From the NCBI GenBank assembly GCA_900754075.1, contig CAAEBN010000045.1, forward strand, positions 1-6,526: a stretch of DNA of 6,526 nt. Direction: 5' to 3'. Within the stretch, counting starts at the first letter, position 1. The number at the start of each line of letters is the position of its first letter. The notes beneath the pieces were generated by a model. It was not told where the DNA came from. It made no database searches and saw only the letters and a list, made by a program, of their open reading frames with translations. Source of the stretch: an uncultured Collinsella sp. Its GTDB lineage: Bacteria > Actinomycetota > Coriobacteriia > Coriobacteriales > Coriobacteriaceae. Positions 1 through 6,229 of this stretch are shown here, in pieces. A program made the translations under genes and the position numbers.

Positions 1-45
1 GCGAGGAAGAAGGGCGTGAAGGGAGCGAAGAGCGTTGCTGCCTAG
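1..45 (+). CDS. possible 3' end of an upstream gene (partial)
   Basis: Frame 1 reads ARKKGVKGAKSVAA and stops at TAG 43-45. A lysine/alanine-rich end is a common C-terminal tail, and GC content falls just after the stop, as expected where coding sequence gives way to intergenic DNA. Only 14 codons are visible, and frame 3 is also open from the left edge to a stop at 48-50, so the frame is not certain. No function can be assigned. Confidence 0.25.
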   Translation, partial: ARKKGVKGAKSVAA

Positions 46-281
46 GCTAGCCCCTTGTCACACAAACTACCGAAGCCTCCAATTTTGTTGGCAAGCGAAT
101 GACGATTGGCTGCGAGCTAGCTACCAGCGTAAATAATCGATAAAGAAATGTCGTAAATTGGTGTCAAATGCCCAGATAACGCCGCGTCTATTTTAATTAA
201 CTGCTTTGAACAAACAGTAAAATGCTACTATCTAACTCGCACGTAAGAAAGCAATTTAACGTTTAAGGCTAAGAAGTAGAA
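46..281. other. AT-richer intergenic region upstream of the HTH gene
   Basis: No reading frame here looks like a gene. Composition is clearly more AT-rich than the coding DNA that follows, with runs such as TTTTAATTAA near 191-200. Short palindromes occur at 45-52 (GGCTAGCC) and around 113-121 (AGCTAGCT within GAGCTAGCTA), but none is followed by a T-tract, so no terminator for an upstream gene is evident. The likely content is the promoter and 5' leader of the helix-turn-helix gene. Confidence 0.5.
205..231 (+). promoter_or_regulatory. weak candidate promoter of the HTH gene (extended -10)
   Basis: TACTAT at 226-231 is preceded by TG and one base (223-225), which is the extended -10 arrangement. 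A poor -35 match, TTTGAA, lies at 205-210 with a 15-base spacer. A start near 238 would leave a leader of about 45-50 bases before the coding region. The matches are partial and the region is AT-rich, so this is only a candidate. Confidence 0.3.
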
Positions 282-686
282 GTGGCAGGTATGTCGGAAG
301 CAACTAGGACTCGTACGCATGCGCCCGAGGTTAGGCAGCGCGCCGTCGAGATCCTCCAAGAGGGGGTCGGTCACCGCGCCCTCGCCGCAAAGCTTGGCAT
401 TCCCCAGGCCACGGCTCGTCAGTGGGCCCGCGCATATGCCGTGGGCGGTGCCAGCGCCGTACTCAACGCGGGCGCTCGCCATCACACCTATTTGTACGAC
501 GTAAAGCTCGCCGTGGTTAAGGACCGTCTGGAAAACGGCCTGACGGTTCGCGAGGCCATGATCAAGCACAAGATTCCCAGCGAGTCTTCGGTCAAGGCTT
601 GGTGCCGCCAGTATCGCGATGGCGGCACCGATGCGCTTATCGATAAGCCGCGCGGTCGCAAGCCGCGCGTTAAGCAGGCAGAGTAG
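282..686 (+). CDS. small protein with two tandem helix-turn-helix units (IS3/IS150 OrfA-like)
   Basis: The 134-residue product consists of two similar units of about 50 residues. Unit 1 is roughly residues 15-64 (EVRQRAVEILQEG, then LAAKLGIPQATARQWARAY and GGASAVL). Unit 2 is roughly 73-122 (VKLAVVKDRLENG, then AMIKHKIPSESSVKAWCRQY and GGTDALI). Each has a helix, a turn, a W-containing recognition-type helix and a GG...AL ending, followed by a basic tail (KPRGRKPR). This layout is typical of the DNA-binding OrfA of IS3/IS150-family elements. No OrfB integrase follows and no terminal inverted repeats were seen, so it is either an element remnant or a free-standing DNA-binding protein, perhaps a regulator. 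The start is uncertain: GTG at 282 has a weak AAGAAG five bases upstream, while ATG at 291 would give 131 residues and is equally plausible. It ends at a strong terminator, so it is transcribed separately from the downstream operon. Confidence 0.75.
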   Translation: MAGMSEATRTRTHAPEVRQRAVEILQEGVGHRALAAKLGIPQATARQWARAYAVGGASAVLNAGARHHTYLYDVKLAVVKDRLENGLTVREAMIKHKIPSESSVKAWCRQYRDGGTDALIDKPRGRKPRVKQAE

Positions 687-722
687 CAAGAAGGTGCTCC
701 CGCGGGGGCGCATTTTTCTTGC
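686..722 (+). terminator. intrinsic terminator after the HTH gene
   Basis: The hairpin core is TGCTCCC (695-701) pairing with GGGCGCA (706-712) around a four-base GCGG loop, with one T-C mismatch, followed by TTTTT (713-717) and CTT. An outer stem GCAAGAA (686-692) with TTCTTGC (716-722) lengthens it and makes it nearly symmetrical, so it could also work on the other strand. It begins on the last base of the TAG stop (684-686). It separates the HTH transcript from the hydrogenase operon. Confidence 0.8.
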
Positions 723-968
723 CGCGCCAACTTTTTGGAGCGCCGCGAGCTTATCGGGACATTCTCCAACGTGGCCAATAAACCGCACGCAGTGGCCCGC
801 GTGTCCGTCGCCACGGTAAGGGGACGTCACCCCACTGCTCCAAATCGGACAGACTCCTTACCTCGTACGCCTAAAACTCCCCAGTTGACCGAAAACCTGC
901 CGCCGCTACTCCTCAACTGAGCTATAACGTTAAACAATTGCAGCGTTTTTGCATGGGGGAGTGATGGT
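723..968. other. intergenic region and presumed promoter/leader of the hydrogenase operon
   Basis: I find no convincing gene here; a TTG-started 61-codon frame from 735 has no recognisable family and no good ribosome site. Inverted repeats seen: TTGGAG (735-740) with CTCCAA at 764-769 or 838-843; TGTCCG (802-807) with CGGACA (846-851); GGTAAGG (815-821) with CCTTACC (856-862); CAGTTGA (882-888) with TCAACTG (913-919). Arms of 6-7 bases at these distances are expected occasionally by chance. A TATAAC box lies at 923-928. The last bases hold the ribosome site of the operon's first gene. Confidence 0.5.
923..928 (+). promoter_or_regulatory. candidate -10 box of the hydrogenase operon
   Basis: TATAAC matches five of six bases of the -10 consensus and lies about 40 bases before the first start codon at 969. 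No good -35 is found 16-18 bases upstream (the sequence there is CCGCCG-like), and the TG of an extended -10 is out of register. The box overlaps the palindrome TAACGTTA (925-932). If real, the promoter would probably depend on an activator or another sigma factor. TTGACC at 885-890 is a good -35 match but has only a poor TACTCC partner at 907-912. Confidence 0.3.
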
Positions 969-3851
969 ATGACGCTACTGTATTTCCTTACCCTGTTTCC
1001 GCTGGTACCGGCGCTGGGCATGCTGCTCGCGCGCGGCGACCGCGCCCGCGATGCGGTGGGGCTCATAGGTTCCGGCATTATTATGGCGGTGACAGTTGTA
1101 GTCGCCGTCATGTTTTTTGGCGCGGGCCCGCAGAGCTTTGAGGTTGCCTCTGGCACCTCGCATGTGCTCTCGATCATCAGCTCCGCCATCGATGTCATCC
1201 TGTGCGCCGTCATCCTGTACAACGCGTACAAATATAGGAACGCGCTCACCACGGTGCTCGGCATAGTCCAGCTGGTGGGTTCGCTCGCCTTTGCAGCCAT
1301 GACGCTGCCCGCGGCCGAAGCCGTCACCGCGACGCCTCTCTACCTAGACTACATGAGCGTGATTATGGTCCTCGCCGTCGGCATCGTCGGCAGCCTAATC
1401 TGCGTGTATGCCCTGGGCTACATGAAGGACTTCCAGGCCCACGATGAGCACGAGGCCGCGCTGCGCGGGCAGACCGCGCCCGACCGTCGCCCGCAATTCC
1501 TGGCGCTTATGTTCCTGTTCCTCTCGGCCATGTTCGTCATCGTGACGAGCGACAATCTTGAGTGGCTGTTCTGCGGCTGGGAAATCACAACCGTGTGCTC
1601 GTTCCTCATGATTGGCTACACGCGCACGCCCGAGGCCATCAAGAACGCCTTCACCCAGATCATCCTCAACATGCTGGGCGGCATCGCGTTTTTGGCCGGC
1701 CTCATGTACCTGCACGTTAACGGCATGCCGCTGACCATCTCGGGTATGATCGAGCTTTCCGGCGCCGGAACCGCGCAATCCGCGCTGCTGGTGATGCCGG
1801 TCATCCTGCTATCGCTCGCCGCCCTTACCAAGGCCGCACAGATGCCGTTCCACACTTGGCTGCTTGGCGCCATGGTTGCCCCCACGCCCACGAGCGCCCT
1901 GCTGCACTCGTCAACCATGGTCAAAGCCGGCGTGTTCCTGATGGTCAAGCTGAGCCCGCTCTATGCCATTTATCCCGTGACCGGCTTTATGGTCACGAGT
2001 GTGGGCGCCATCACGTTTTTGCTCGCCGCCCTCATGGCCATCTCGCAGAGCAACGCCAAACGCGTGCTCGCGTACTCTACTATTTCCAACTTGGGCCTCA
2101 TCAGTGCCTGCCTGGGTGTCGGCGCGCCCGAGGCCGTATGGGCGGCCATCTTTCTGATCCTGTTCCACACAGTGGCAAAGTCGCTGCTGTTCCTGTGCGT
2201 GGGCACGGCCGAGCATCATATCGGCAGCCGCAATATCGAGGATATGGACGGTATGTTCAGCCGCATGCCGCACCTGACGCGCCTGATGATGCTGGGCATC
2301 ATGGGCATGTTTGTGGCGCCGTTTGGCATGCTCGTGTCCAAGTGGGGCGCCCTGGTGGCGTTTGCCCAGACCGGCAACGTGCTCATGATCATGGTGCTTG
2401 CCTTTGGTTCGGCCGCGACGTTTTACTTCTGGGGCAAGTGGCTTGCCAAGCTTTCGGGCGTCGACCCCACGGCTCAAAACGTTGAGGTCAATGTCCATAA
2501 GACCGAATGGATGGCGCTCAACACCATCGCCGCGCTGCTGATTCTGTGCTGCGTGGCGTTCCCGCTCATCTCGAGCGGCCTGGTGTCGCCTTACCTCGCC
2601 ATGGTGTTTGGCCGCGTGCCGTATGTTATTGGCAAGGACGCCATGTATCTGATGGTGGTTATCGTGGCGTTTATCGCCGTAGTGCTGCTGACTTCATTCC
2701 GCGTGAGCAATAAACCGCACGTAAACGTATATCTTTCGGGTGTGGGAACCGACAATTACCGCCATTTCCGTGGCTCGATGGGACACGAGGTGAAGGCCGA
2801 AAAGCGCAATTGGTACTCGGAGGACGCCCTTGGCGAGAAGCGTATTGGCCCCGCGGGTAGCGTCGTGTGCTGCAGCATTATCTTGTTTGCGCTGCTGTGC
2901 TGCGCGTGGATTGGACCCGAGCGGCTTGCCATGAGTGCGCCCTCGGTGCTGCGCGGCAAGTATTTCGAAGGTTCGGGCGTCGTGGGCATCTTTATTGGTA
3001 CCGTGGTGTTTGCCCTGCTGGCGCCGCTTTTGGGCGGCCTGATCGACGGTCTTGACCGCAAGCTGTCCGCTCGCATGCAGGGCCGCGTGGGCCCGCGCCT
3101 GCTGCAACCCTTCTACGATGTGGCCAAGCTCCTGCGCAAGGCCCCTGCCAGCGTAAACGCCATGGACGATACCTACATGGCGTGCGCGCTCATCTTTACC
3201 GTCGTGGGCGGCGGCATCTTTGTGTCGGGTTCCAACACGCTGCTGTGTGCCTTTATGGTGACGCTCGCTGCGATCTTTGTGGTGTTGGCGTCCGCCTCGA
3301 CGCAAAGCCCGTTTGCCCAGGTCGGCGCCGACCGCGAACTGCTGCAGGTTATGAGTTACGAGCCCGCCGTTCTGCTGATGAGTGTGGGCCTGTACCTTGC
3401 CACCGATAGCTTCGATTCCATCGCCGTGACGGGGCAATCGGCCCCCATCATCGTGTACAGCGCGCCCATTTTCCTCGCGCTGCTCGCGGTGCTTACCATC
3501 AAGCTGCGCAAGTCGCCGTTCGATCTTTCGTACTCGCATCACGCGCATCAGGAGATCGTCCAGGGCGTCGCCACCGAGATGAGCGGCGGCACGCTGGCCA
3601 AGATGACCCTTATGCACTGGTGCGAGACCGTGCTGTTTTTGATGTGGGTGGGCATGTTCTTTGTTTGGGACAACCCGGTGAGCTGGGTCGTAGCCCTGGT
3701 CGTGATGGCCGCGACGTATTTTGTCGAGGTGCTGATCGACAACACCTTCGCACGCAGCACCTGGCGCAGCTGCTTTAGGCTCGGATGGGGCGTGGCGCTG
3801 GTGTTTGGCCTGCTCAACCTTATGCCCATCCTCGTCGACGTATTTATTTAG
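969..3851 (+). CDS. fused EchA-EchB-like membrane subunit of energy-converting hydrogenase (NuoL-like antiporter + NuoH-like)
   Basis: This 960-residue, highly hydrophobic protein is two Ech subunits in one frame. Residues 1 to about 650 are the antiporter-like EchA/NuoL part. Its proton-path residues are in place: E205 (GWEITT), K288 (LTKAAQMPFHTWL), H313 and K319 (HSSTMVKAG), H400 and K404 (FHTVAKSLLFL), K458 (VSKWG), plus the family signature KRVLAYSTISNLG starting at K364. A soluble loop (about 578-630) and one further helix (631-649) close this part. Residues from about 665 to 960 are the EchB/NuoH part with about eight membrane helices: RMQGRVGPRLLQPFYD (702-717), E790 and E798 (DRELLQVMSYEP), and SPFDLSYSHHAHQE (849-862), the HHAHQE form being typical of group 4 hydrogenases. 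Family role: ion translocation driven by the hydrogenase reaction, and anchoring of the soluble arm. EchA and EchB are normally separate proteins of about 640 and 290 residues, so the lengths add up to a full fusion. ATG 969 is preceded by GGGGGAG with good spacing. It is first in the operon. Confidence 0.93.
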   Translation: MTLLYFLTLFPLVPALGMLLARGDRARDAVGLIGSGIIMAVTVVVAVMFFGAGPQSFEVASGTSHVLSIISSAIDVILCAVILYNAYKYRNALTTVLGIVQLVGSLAFAAMTLPAAEAVTATPLYLDYMSVIMVLAVGIVGSLICVYALGYMKDFQAHDEHEAALRGQTAPDRRPQFLALMFLFLSAMFVIVTSDNLEWLFCGWEITTVCSFLMIGYTRTPEAIKNAFTQIILNMLGGIAFLAGLMYLHVNGMPLTISGMIELSGAGTAQSALLVMPVILLSLAALTKAAQMPFHTWLLGAMVAPTPTSALLHSSTMVKAGVFLMVKLSPLYAIYPVTGFMVTSVGAITFLLAALMAISQSNAKRVLAYSTISNLGLISACLGVGAPEAVWAAIFLILFHTVAKSLLFLCVGTAEHHIGSRNIEDMDGMFSRMPHLTRLMMLGIMGMFVAPFGMLVSKWGALVAFAQTGNVLMIMVLAFGSAATFYFWGKWLAKLSGVDPTAQNVEVNVHKTEWMALNTIAALLILCCVAFPLISSGLVSPYLAMVFGRVPYVIGKDAMYLMVVIVAFIAVVLLTSFRVSNKPHVNVYLSGVGTDNYRHFRGSMGHEVKAEKRNWYSEDALGEKRIGPAGSVVCCSIILFALLCCAWIGPERLAMSAPSVLRGKYFEGSGVVGIFIGTVVFALLAPLLGGLIDGLDRKLSARMQGRVGPRLLQPFYDVAKLLRKAPASVNAMDDTYMACALIFTVVGGGIFVSGSNTLLCAFMVTLAAIFVVLASASTQSPFAQVGADRELLQVMSYEPAVLLMSVGLYLATDSFDSIAVTGQSAPIIVYSAPIFLALLAVLTIKLRKSPFDLSYSHHAHQEIVQGVATEMSGGTLAKMTLMHWCETVLFLMWVGMFFVWDNPVSWVVALVVMAATYFVEVLIDNTFARSTWRSCFRLGWGVALVFGLLNLMPILVDVFI

Positions 3852-3863
3852 GAGGCGGCATCC

Positions 3864-4469
3864 ATGGATCATAAAATGTCGCGCTCGCCGTGGGTTATTC
3901 ATTACGACGGCTCGAGCTGCAACGGATGCGATATCGAGGTGCTGGCCTCGCTCACGCCACTGTTCGATGCGGAGCGGTTTGGCGTGGTCAATACCGGCAA
4001 CCCCAAGCATGCGGATATCTTTTTGGTGACGGGGTCGGTCAATGCCCAGAACCTGCCCGTCGTGCGCCAGATCTACAACCAGATGCTCGAGCCCAAGTGC
4101 GTGGTGGCGTGCGGCATCTGCGCGTGCTCGGGCGGCGTGTTCCGCGATGCCTACAACGTGATCGGCGGTGTGGACCGCGCGATTCCCGTGGATGTGTACG
4201 CGCCCGGGTGCGCCATTCGCCCCGAGACCGTGATCGACGCCATCGTTGAGGCGTGCGGCATTCTGGACCAGAAGGAGGCCGTGATGCGCGCCGGCGGCGA
4301 CCCGCTTACCGTGGGCGGCGCCGCAACCTGGGACGGTGGCGTTGAGCTGGGCGAGGACGGGTTTGTGGCTGCAGCGGGCGCCGGCGACGCGCCTGCCGGG
4401 AAGCCCGCCACGCCCGTCGCTGGCGACGCACCTGCTGGGACGCCCGCCGCTGCAAAGGAGGCCGAGTAA
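3864..4469 (+). CDS. echC: EchC/NuoB-like Fe-S small subunit of energy-converting hydrogenase
   Basis: The core (about residues 8-140) is the NuoB/EchC family, which carries the [4Fe-4S] cluster next to the NiFe site and hands electrons to it. Likely ligands are C19 and C22 (SSCNGCDIE), C86 (GICACSGG, aligned with GSCANSGG of NuoB) and C116 (PGCAIRPE). The spacing C19-x-x-C22 is the hydrogenase form rather than the CC pair of complex I. Additional cysteines C79, C83 and C88 surround C86. Beyond about residue 140 the protein has a roughly 60-residue Gly/Ala/Pro/Asp-rich tail with a 13-residue imperfect repeat (from residues 174 and 187), not part of the usual family, whose members are mostly 140-170 residues. 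GGAGG at 3851-3855 overlaps the preceding stop and lies eight bases before ATG 3864; a second ATG at 3876 is possible but worse placed. The stop overlaps the next start (TAATG). Confidence 0.92.
   Translation: MDHKMSRSPWVIHYDGSSCNGCDIEVLASLTPLFDAERFGVVNTGNPKHADIFLVTGSVNAQNLPVVRQIYNQMLEPKCVVACGICACSGGVFRDAYNVIGGVDRAIPVDVYAPGCAIRPETVIDAIVEACGILDQKEAVMRAGGDPLTVGGAATWDGGVELGEDGFVAAAGAGDAPAGKPATPVAGDAPAGTPAAAKEAE
4383..4448 (+). repeat. two-copy 39-bp imperfect tandem repeat in the EchC-like tail
   Basis: Copy 1 begins at 4383 and copy 2 at 4422, a period of 39 bases (13 codons). Over the first 27 bases 24 are identical, encoding GDAPAGKPA and GDAPAGTPA; the rest of each unit has diverged. One of the changes is non-synonymous (K to T) and two are silent. 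An in-frame repeat in a low-complexity tail suggests growth by slippage or duplication, and copy number may vary between strains. Confidence 0.8.
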
Positions 4470-5128
4470 TGCAAAAGGCAATCTATACCACCGTCGGGAT
4501 CGATGAGCTCCTGGCGCATGTGCAGGCGCTCAAGGGTGCCGGCGCGCGCTTTGTGCAAATGCACGCCGAGCGCAACGTCGACGACGGCTCGTATCGCTTG
4601 GTCTATACGTTTATCGACGTTCGTGCTGCTCAGGAGCATATTGCGCAGGACGGTAGCTATGCGATCGAGAACCTGGTAGTCGAGGGTATCGACCAGTACC
4701 AGGAGATTCCGTCCATCAGCTCGTACTATCCGGCGGTGTTCCCGTTTGAGAACGAGGTGCATGACCTGTTTGGCCTTGCCATCACCGACATGCAGATTGA
4801 CTTTAAGGGCTTTTTCTACCAGGTCTCGACTGCCGAGCCCATGAGCGTTATCACGCCCGAGGTGAAGGCTGCGCGCGAGAAAGTCATGAAGGTCCGTGCC
4901 GCCGCCGAGGCCAAGGCACGCAAGGCCGCGGCCGAGAAGGCCGCCGCCGCTCGGCCCACTGCGGCTGCCGGCTCCGATGCTCAGCACGATGAAGCTGCTG
5001 CGAAGGCCGCACTCAAGGCTGCCGAGATGGAGGCAAAGCTTGCCGCCATGGATCCCGAAAAAGCGGCCAAGGTCCGCGCGGCGCTTGCCGCCAAGGCCGC
5101 TCGCGACAAGCAGAAAGAGGAGGCGTAA
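4469..5128 (+). CDS. echD: EchD/NuoC-like subunit of energy-converting hydrogenase with a long charged tail
   Basis: Residues 1 to about 130 match the NuoC/EchD family, a small cofactor-free subunit of the peripheral arm that packs against the large subunit. The signature near FPFENEVHDLFGL (91-103), followed by DFKGFFYQ (111-118), corresponds to the E-x-x-x-x-DLFGI block of the family. Usual EchD-type proteins end around here (about 120-150 residues). This one continues for 89 residues (131-219) with a sequence almost wholly of A, K, E and R, broken by a short RPTAAAGSDAQHD stretch near the middle. It looks like two long charged helices, possibly a coiled coil. Translation is coupled to the previous gene by the TAATG overlap, with AAAGGAGG at 4454-4461 as the ribosome site. 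Confidence 0.88.
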   Translation: MQKAIYTTVGIDELLAHVQALKGAGARFVQMHAERNVDDGSYRLVYTFIDVRAAQEHIAQDGSYAIENLVVEGIDQYQEIPSISSYYPAVFPFENEVHDLFGLAITDMQIDFKGFFYQVSTAEPMSVITPEVKAAREKVMKVRAAAEAKARKAAAEKAAAARPTAAAGSDAQHDEAAAKAALKAAEMEAKLAAMDPEKAAKVRAALAAKAARDKQKEEA

Positions 5129-5133
5129 GGTCC

Positions 5134-6222
5134 ATGGCACATCGCTCCGTTATTCCGTTTGGCCCGCAGCACCCGGTGCTGCCCGAGCCGCTTCATCTGG
5201 ACCTGGTGATCGAGGACGACCGCGTCATCGAGGCAATTCCGCAGATCGGCTTTGTGCACCGCGGACTCGAGAAGCTCACCGAAAAGCGCGACATGCATCA
5301 GTTTGGCTACATCGCCGAGCGCATCTGCGGCATCTGCGCCGTGGGCCATAGCTATGGCTATGCCAGCGCCTGCGAGCGCATGCTCGACATCGAGGTGCCC
5401 GGCCGCGTGCAGTACATCCGCACCATTTTGCACGAGCTTTCGCGCATTCACTCGCACCTGCTGTGGCTGGGCCTGCTCGCCGATGCCTTTGGCTTCGAGG
5501 CGCTGTTCTATCGTTCGTGGACCCTGCGCGAGCAGATTCTCAAGATCTTTGAGAGCACGTGCGGTGGCCGCGTGATCCTTTCGATTAACGAGATCGGCGG
5601 CCTTAAACACGACATCGAGGACTCCGAGCTGGCGGGCATTGTCCAGACGCTCGATGCCATGCGTCCCGACTACGAGGCCCTGGTGCATACGTTTTTGGAC
5701 GACAACAGCTGCGGCGAGCGCCTGCATGGCGTGGGTGTGATCAGCAAGAAGGACGCGCTTGATCTGTCGATGGTCGGCCCGTTCGGTCGCGCCTCGGGCG
5801 TGGACTACGACGTGCGCATGTTTGGCGACGGTGCCTATGCGGATCTGGCCGCGTTTGAGCCTATCGTTGCTAGCGATGGCGACTGCTATGCCCGCTGCCA
5901 GGTGCGTTGTGCCGAGGTCACGCAGGCCATGGACATCATCAAGGAGCTTGTGGGCAAGATTCCGCACGACGGTATCGGCAGGCGCACCAAGCTTACGCCG
6001 GCCGACGGCGCGCGTGGCGAGGTTGTGATTGAGCAACCGCGCGGCGAGGCGTACTACTATGTACGCGGCAACGGCACCAAGAACCTGGACCGTTTTCGCG
6101 TGCGCACGCCGACGTCGCAGAACCTGGCGGGTCTGACGCGTGCGCTGCAGGGCGTGCTCCTTGCCAACGTGCCCATGATTATCCTGACCATCGACCCCTG
6201 CATTAGCTGCACAGAAAGGTAG
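5134..6222 (+). CDS. echE: EchE-like [NiFe] hydrogenase large (catalytic) subunit, group 4
   Basis: This 362-residue NuoD/EchE homologue binds the NiFe active site. The N-terminal metal motif is RICGICAVGH (63-72, ligands C65 and C68), and the C-terminal one is DPCISCTER (354-362, ligands C356 and C359). All four cysteines are present, so this is a hydrogenase rather than a complex I subunit, which lacks them. FGPQHP (9-14) and VHRGLEKL (41-48) are typical of the NuoD/EchE fold. The protein ends on the arginine of the last motif, so the C-terminal peptide that maturation proteases remove from most NiFe hydrogenases is absent. This was reported for some group 4 enzymes such as Ech and CooH. 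NuoC- and NuoD-like parts are on separate genes, unlike HycE, favouring Ech over formate hydrogenlyase. AGAGGAGG at 5116-5123 serves ATG 5134, five bases after the preceding stop. Confidence 0.95.
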   Translation: MAHRSVIPFGPQHPVLPEPLHLDLVIEDDRVIEAIPQIGFVHRGLEKLTEKRDMHQFGYIAERICGICAVGHSYGYASACERMLDIEVPGRVQYIRTILHELSRIHSHLLWLGLLADAFGFEALFYRSWTLREQILKIFESTCGGRVILSINEIGGLKHDIEDSELAGIVQTLDAMRPDYEALVHTFLDDNSCGERLHGVGVISKKDALDLSMVGPFGRASGVDYDVRMFGDGAYADLAAFEPIVASDGDCYARCQVRCAEVTQAMDIIKELVGKIPHDGIGRRTKLTPADGARGEVVIEQPRGEAYYYVRGNGTKNLDRFRVRTPTSQNLAGLTRALQGVLLANVPMIILTIDPCISCTER

Positions 6223-6229
6223 GCGCGGC

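Noticed and set aside
228..830. 200-codon minus-strand frame opposite the HTH gene and terminator
   Set aside because: It crosses the terminator hairpin and the HTH gene, has no recognisable family and no clear ribosome site.
882..919. CAGTTGA ... TCAACTG inverted repeat as an operator
   Set aside because: Seven-base arms separated by 24 bases are expected about this often by chance in a region of this size; noted only as part of the intergenic description.
735..920. 61-codon plus-strand frame with a TTG start in the intergenic region
   Set aside because: There is no ribosome site, it runs through several inverted repeats and its proline/threonine-rich end looks non-coding.
2694..4481. 595-codon open frame on the minus strand opposite the fused subunit and echC
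   Set aside because: It is the antisense of strongly supported coding sequence, and its His/Arg/Ala/Gly-rich translation is typical of a shadow frame in GC-rich DNA.
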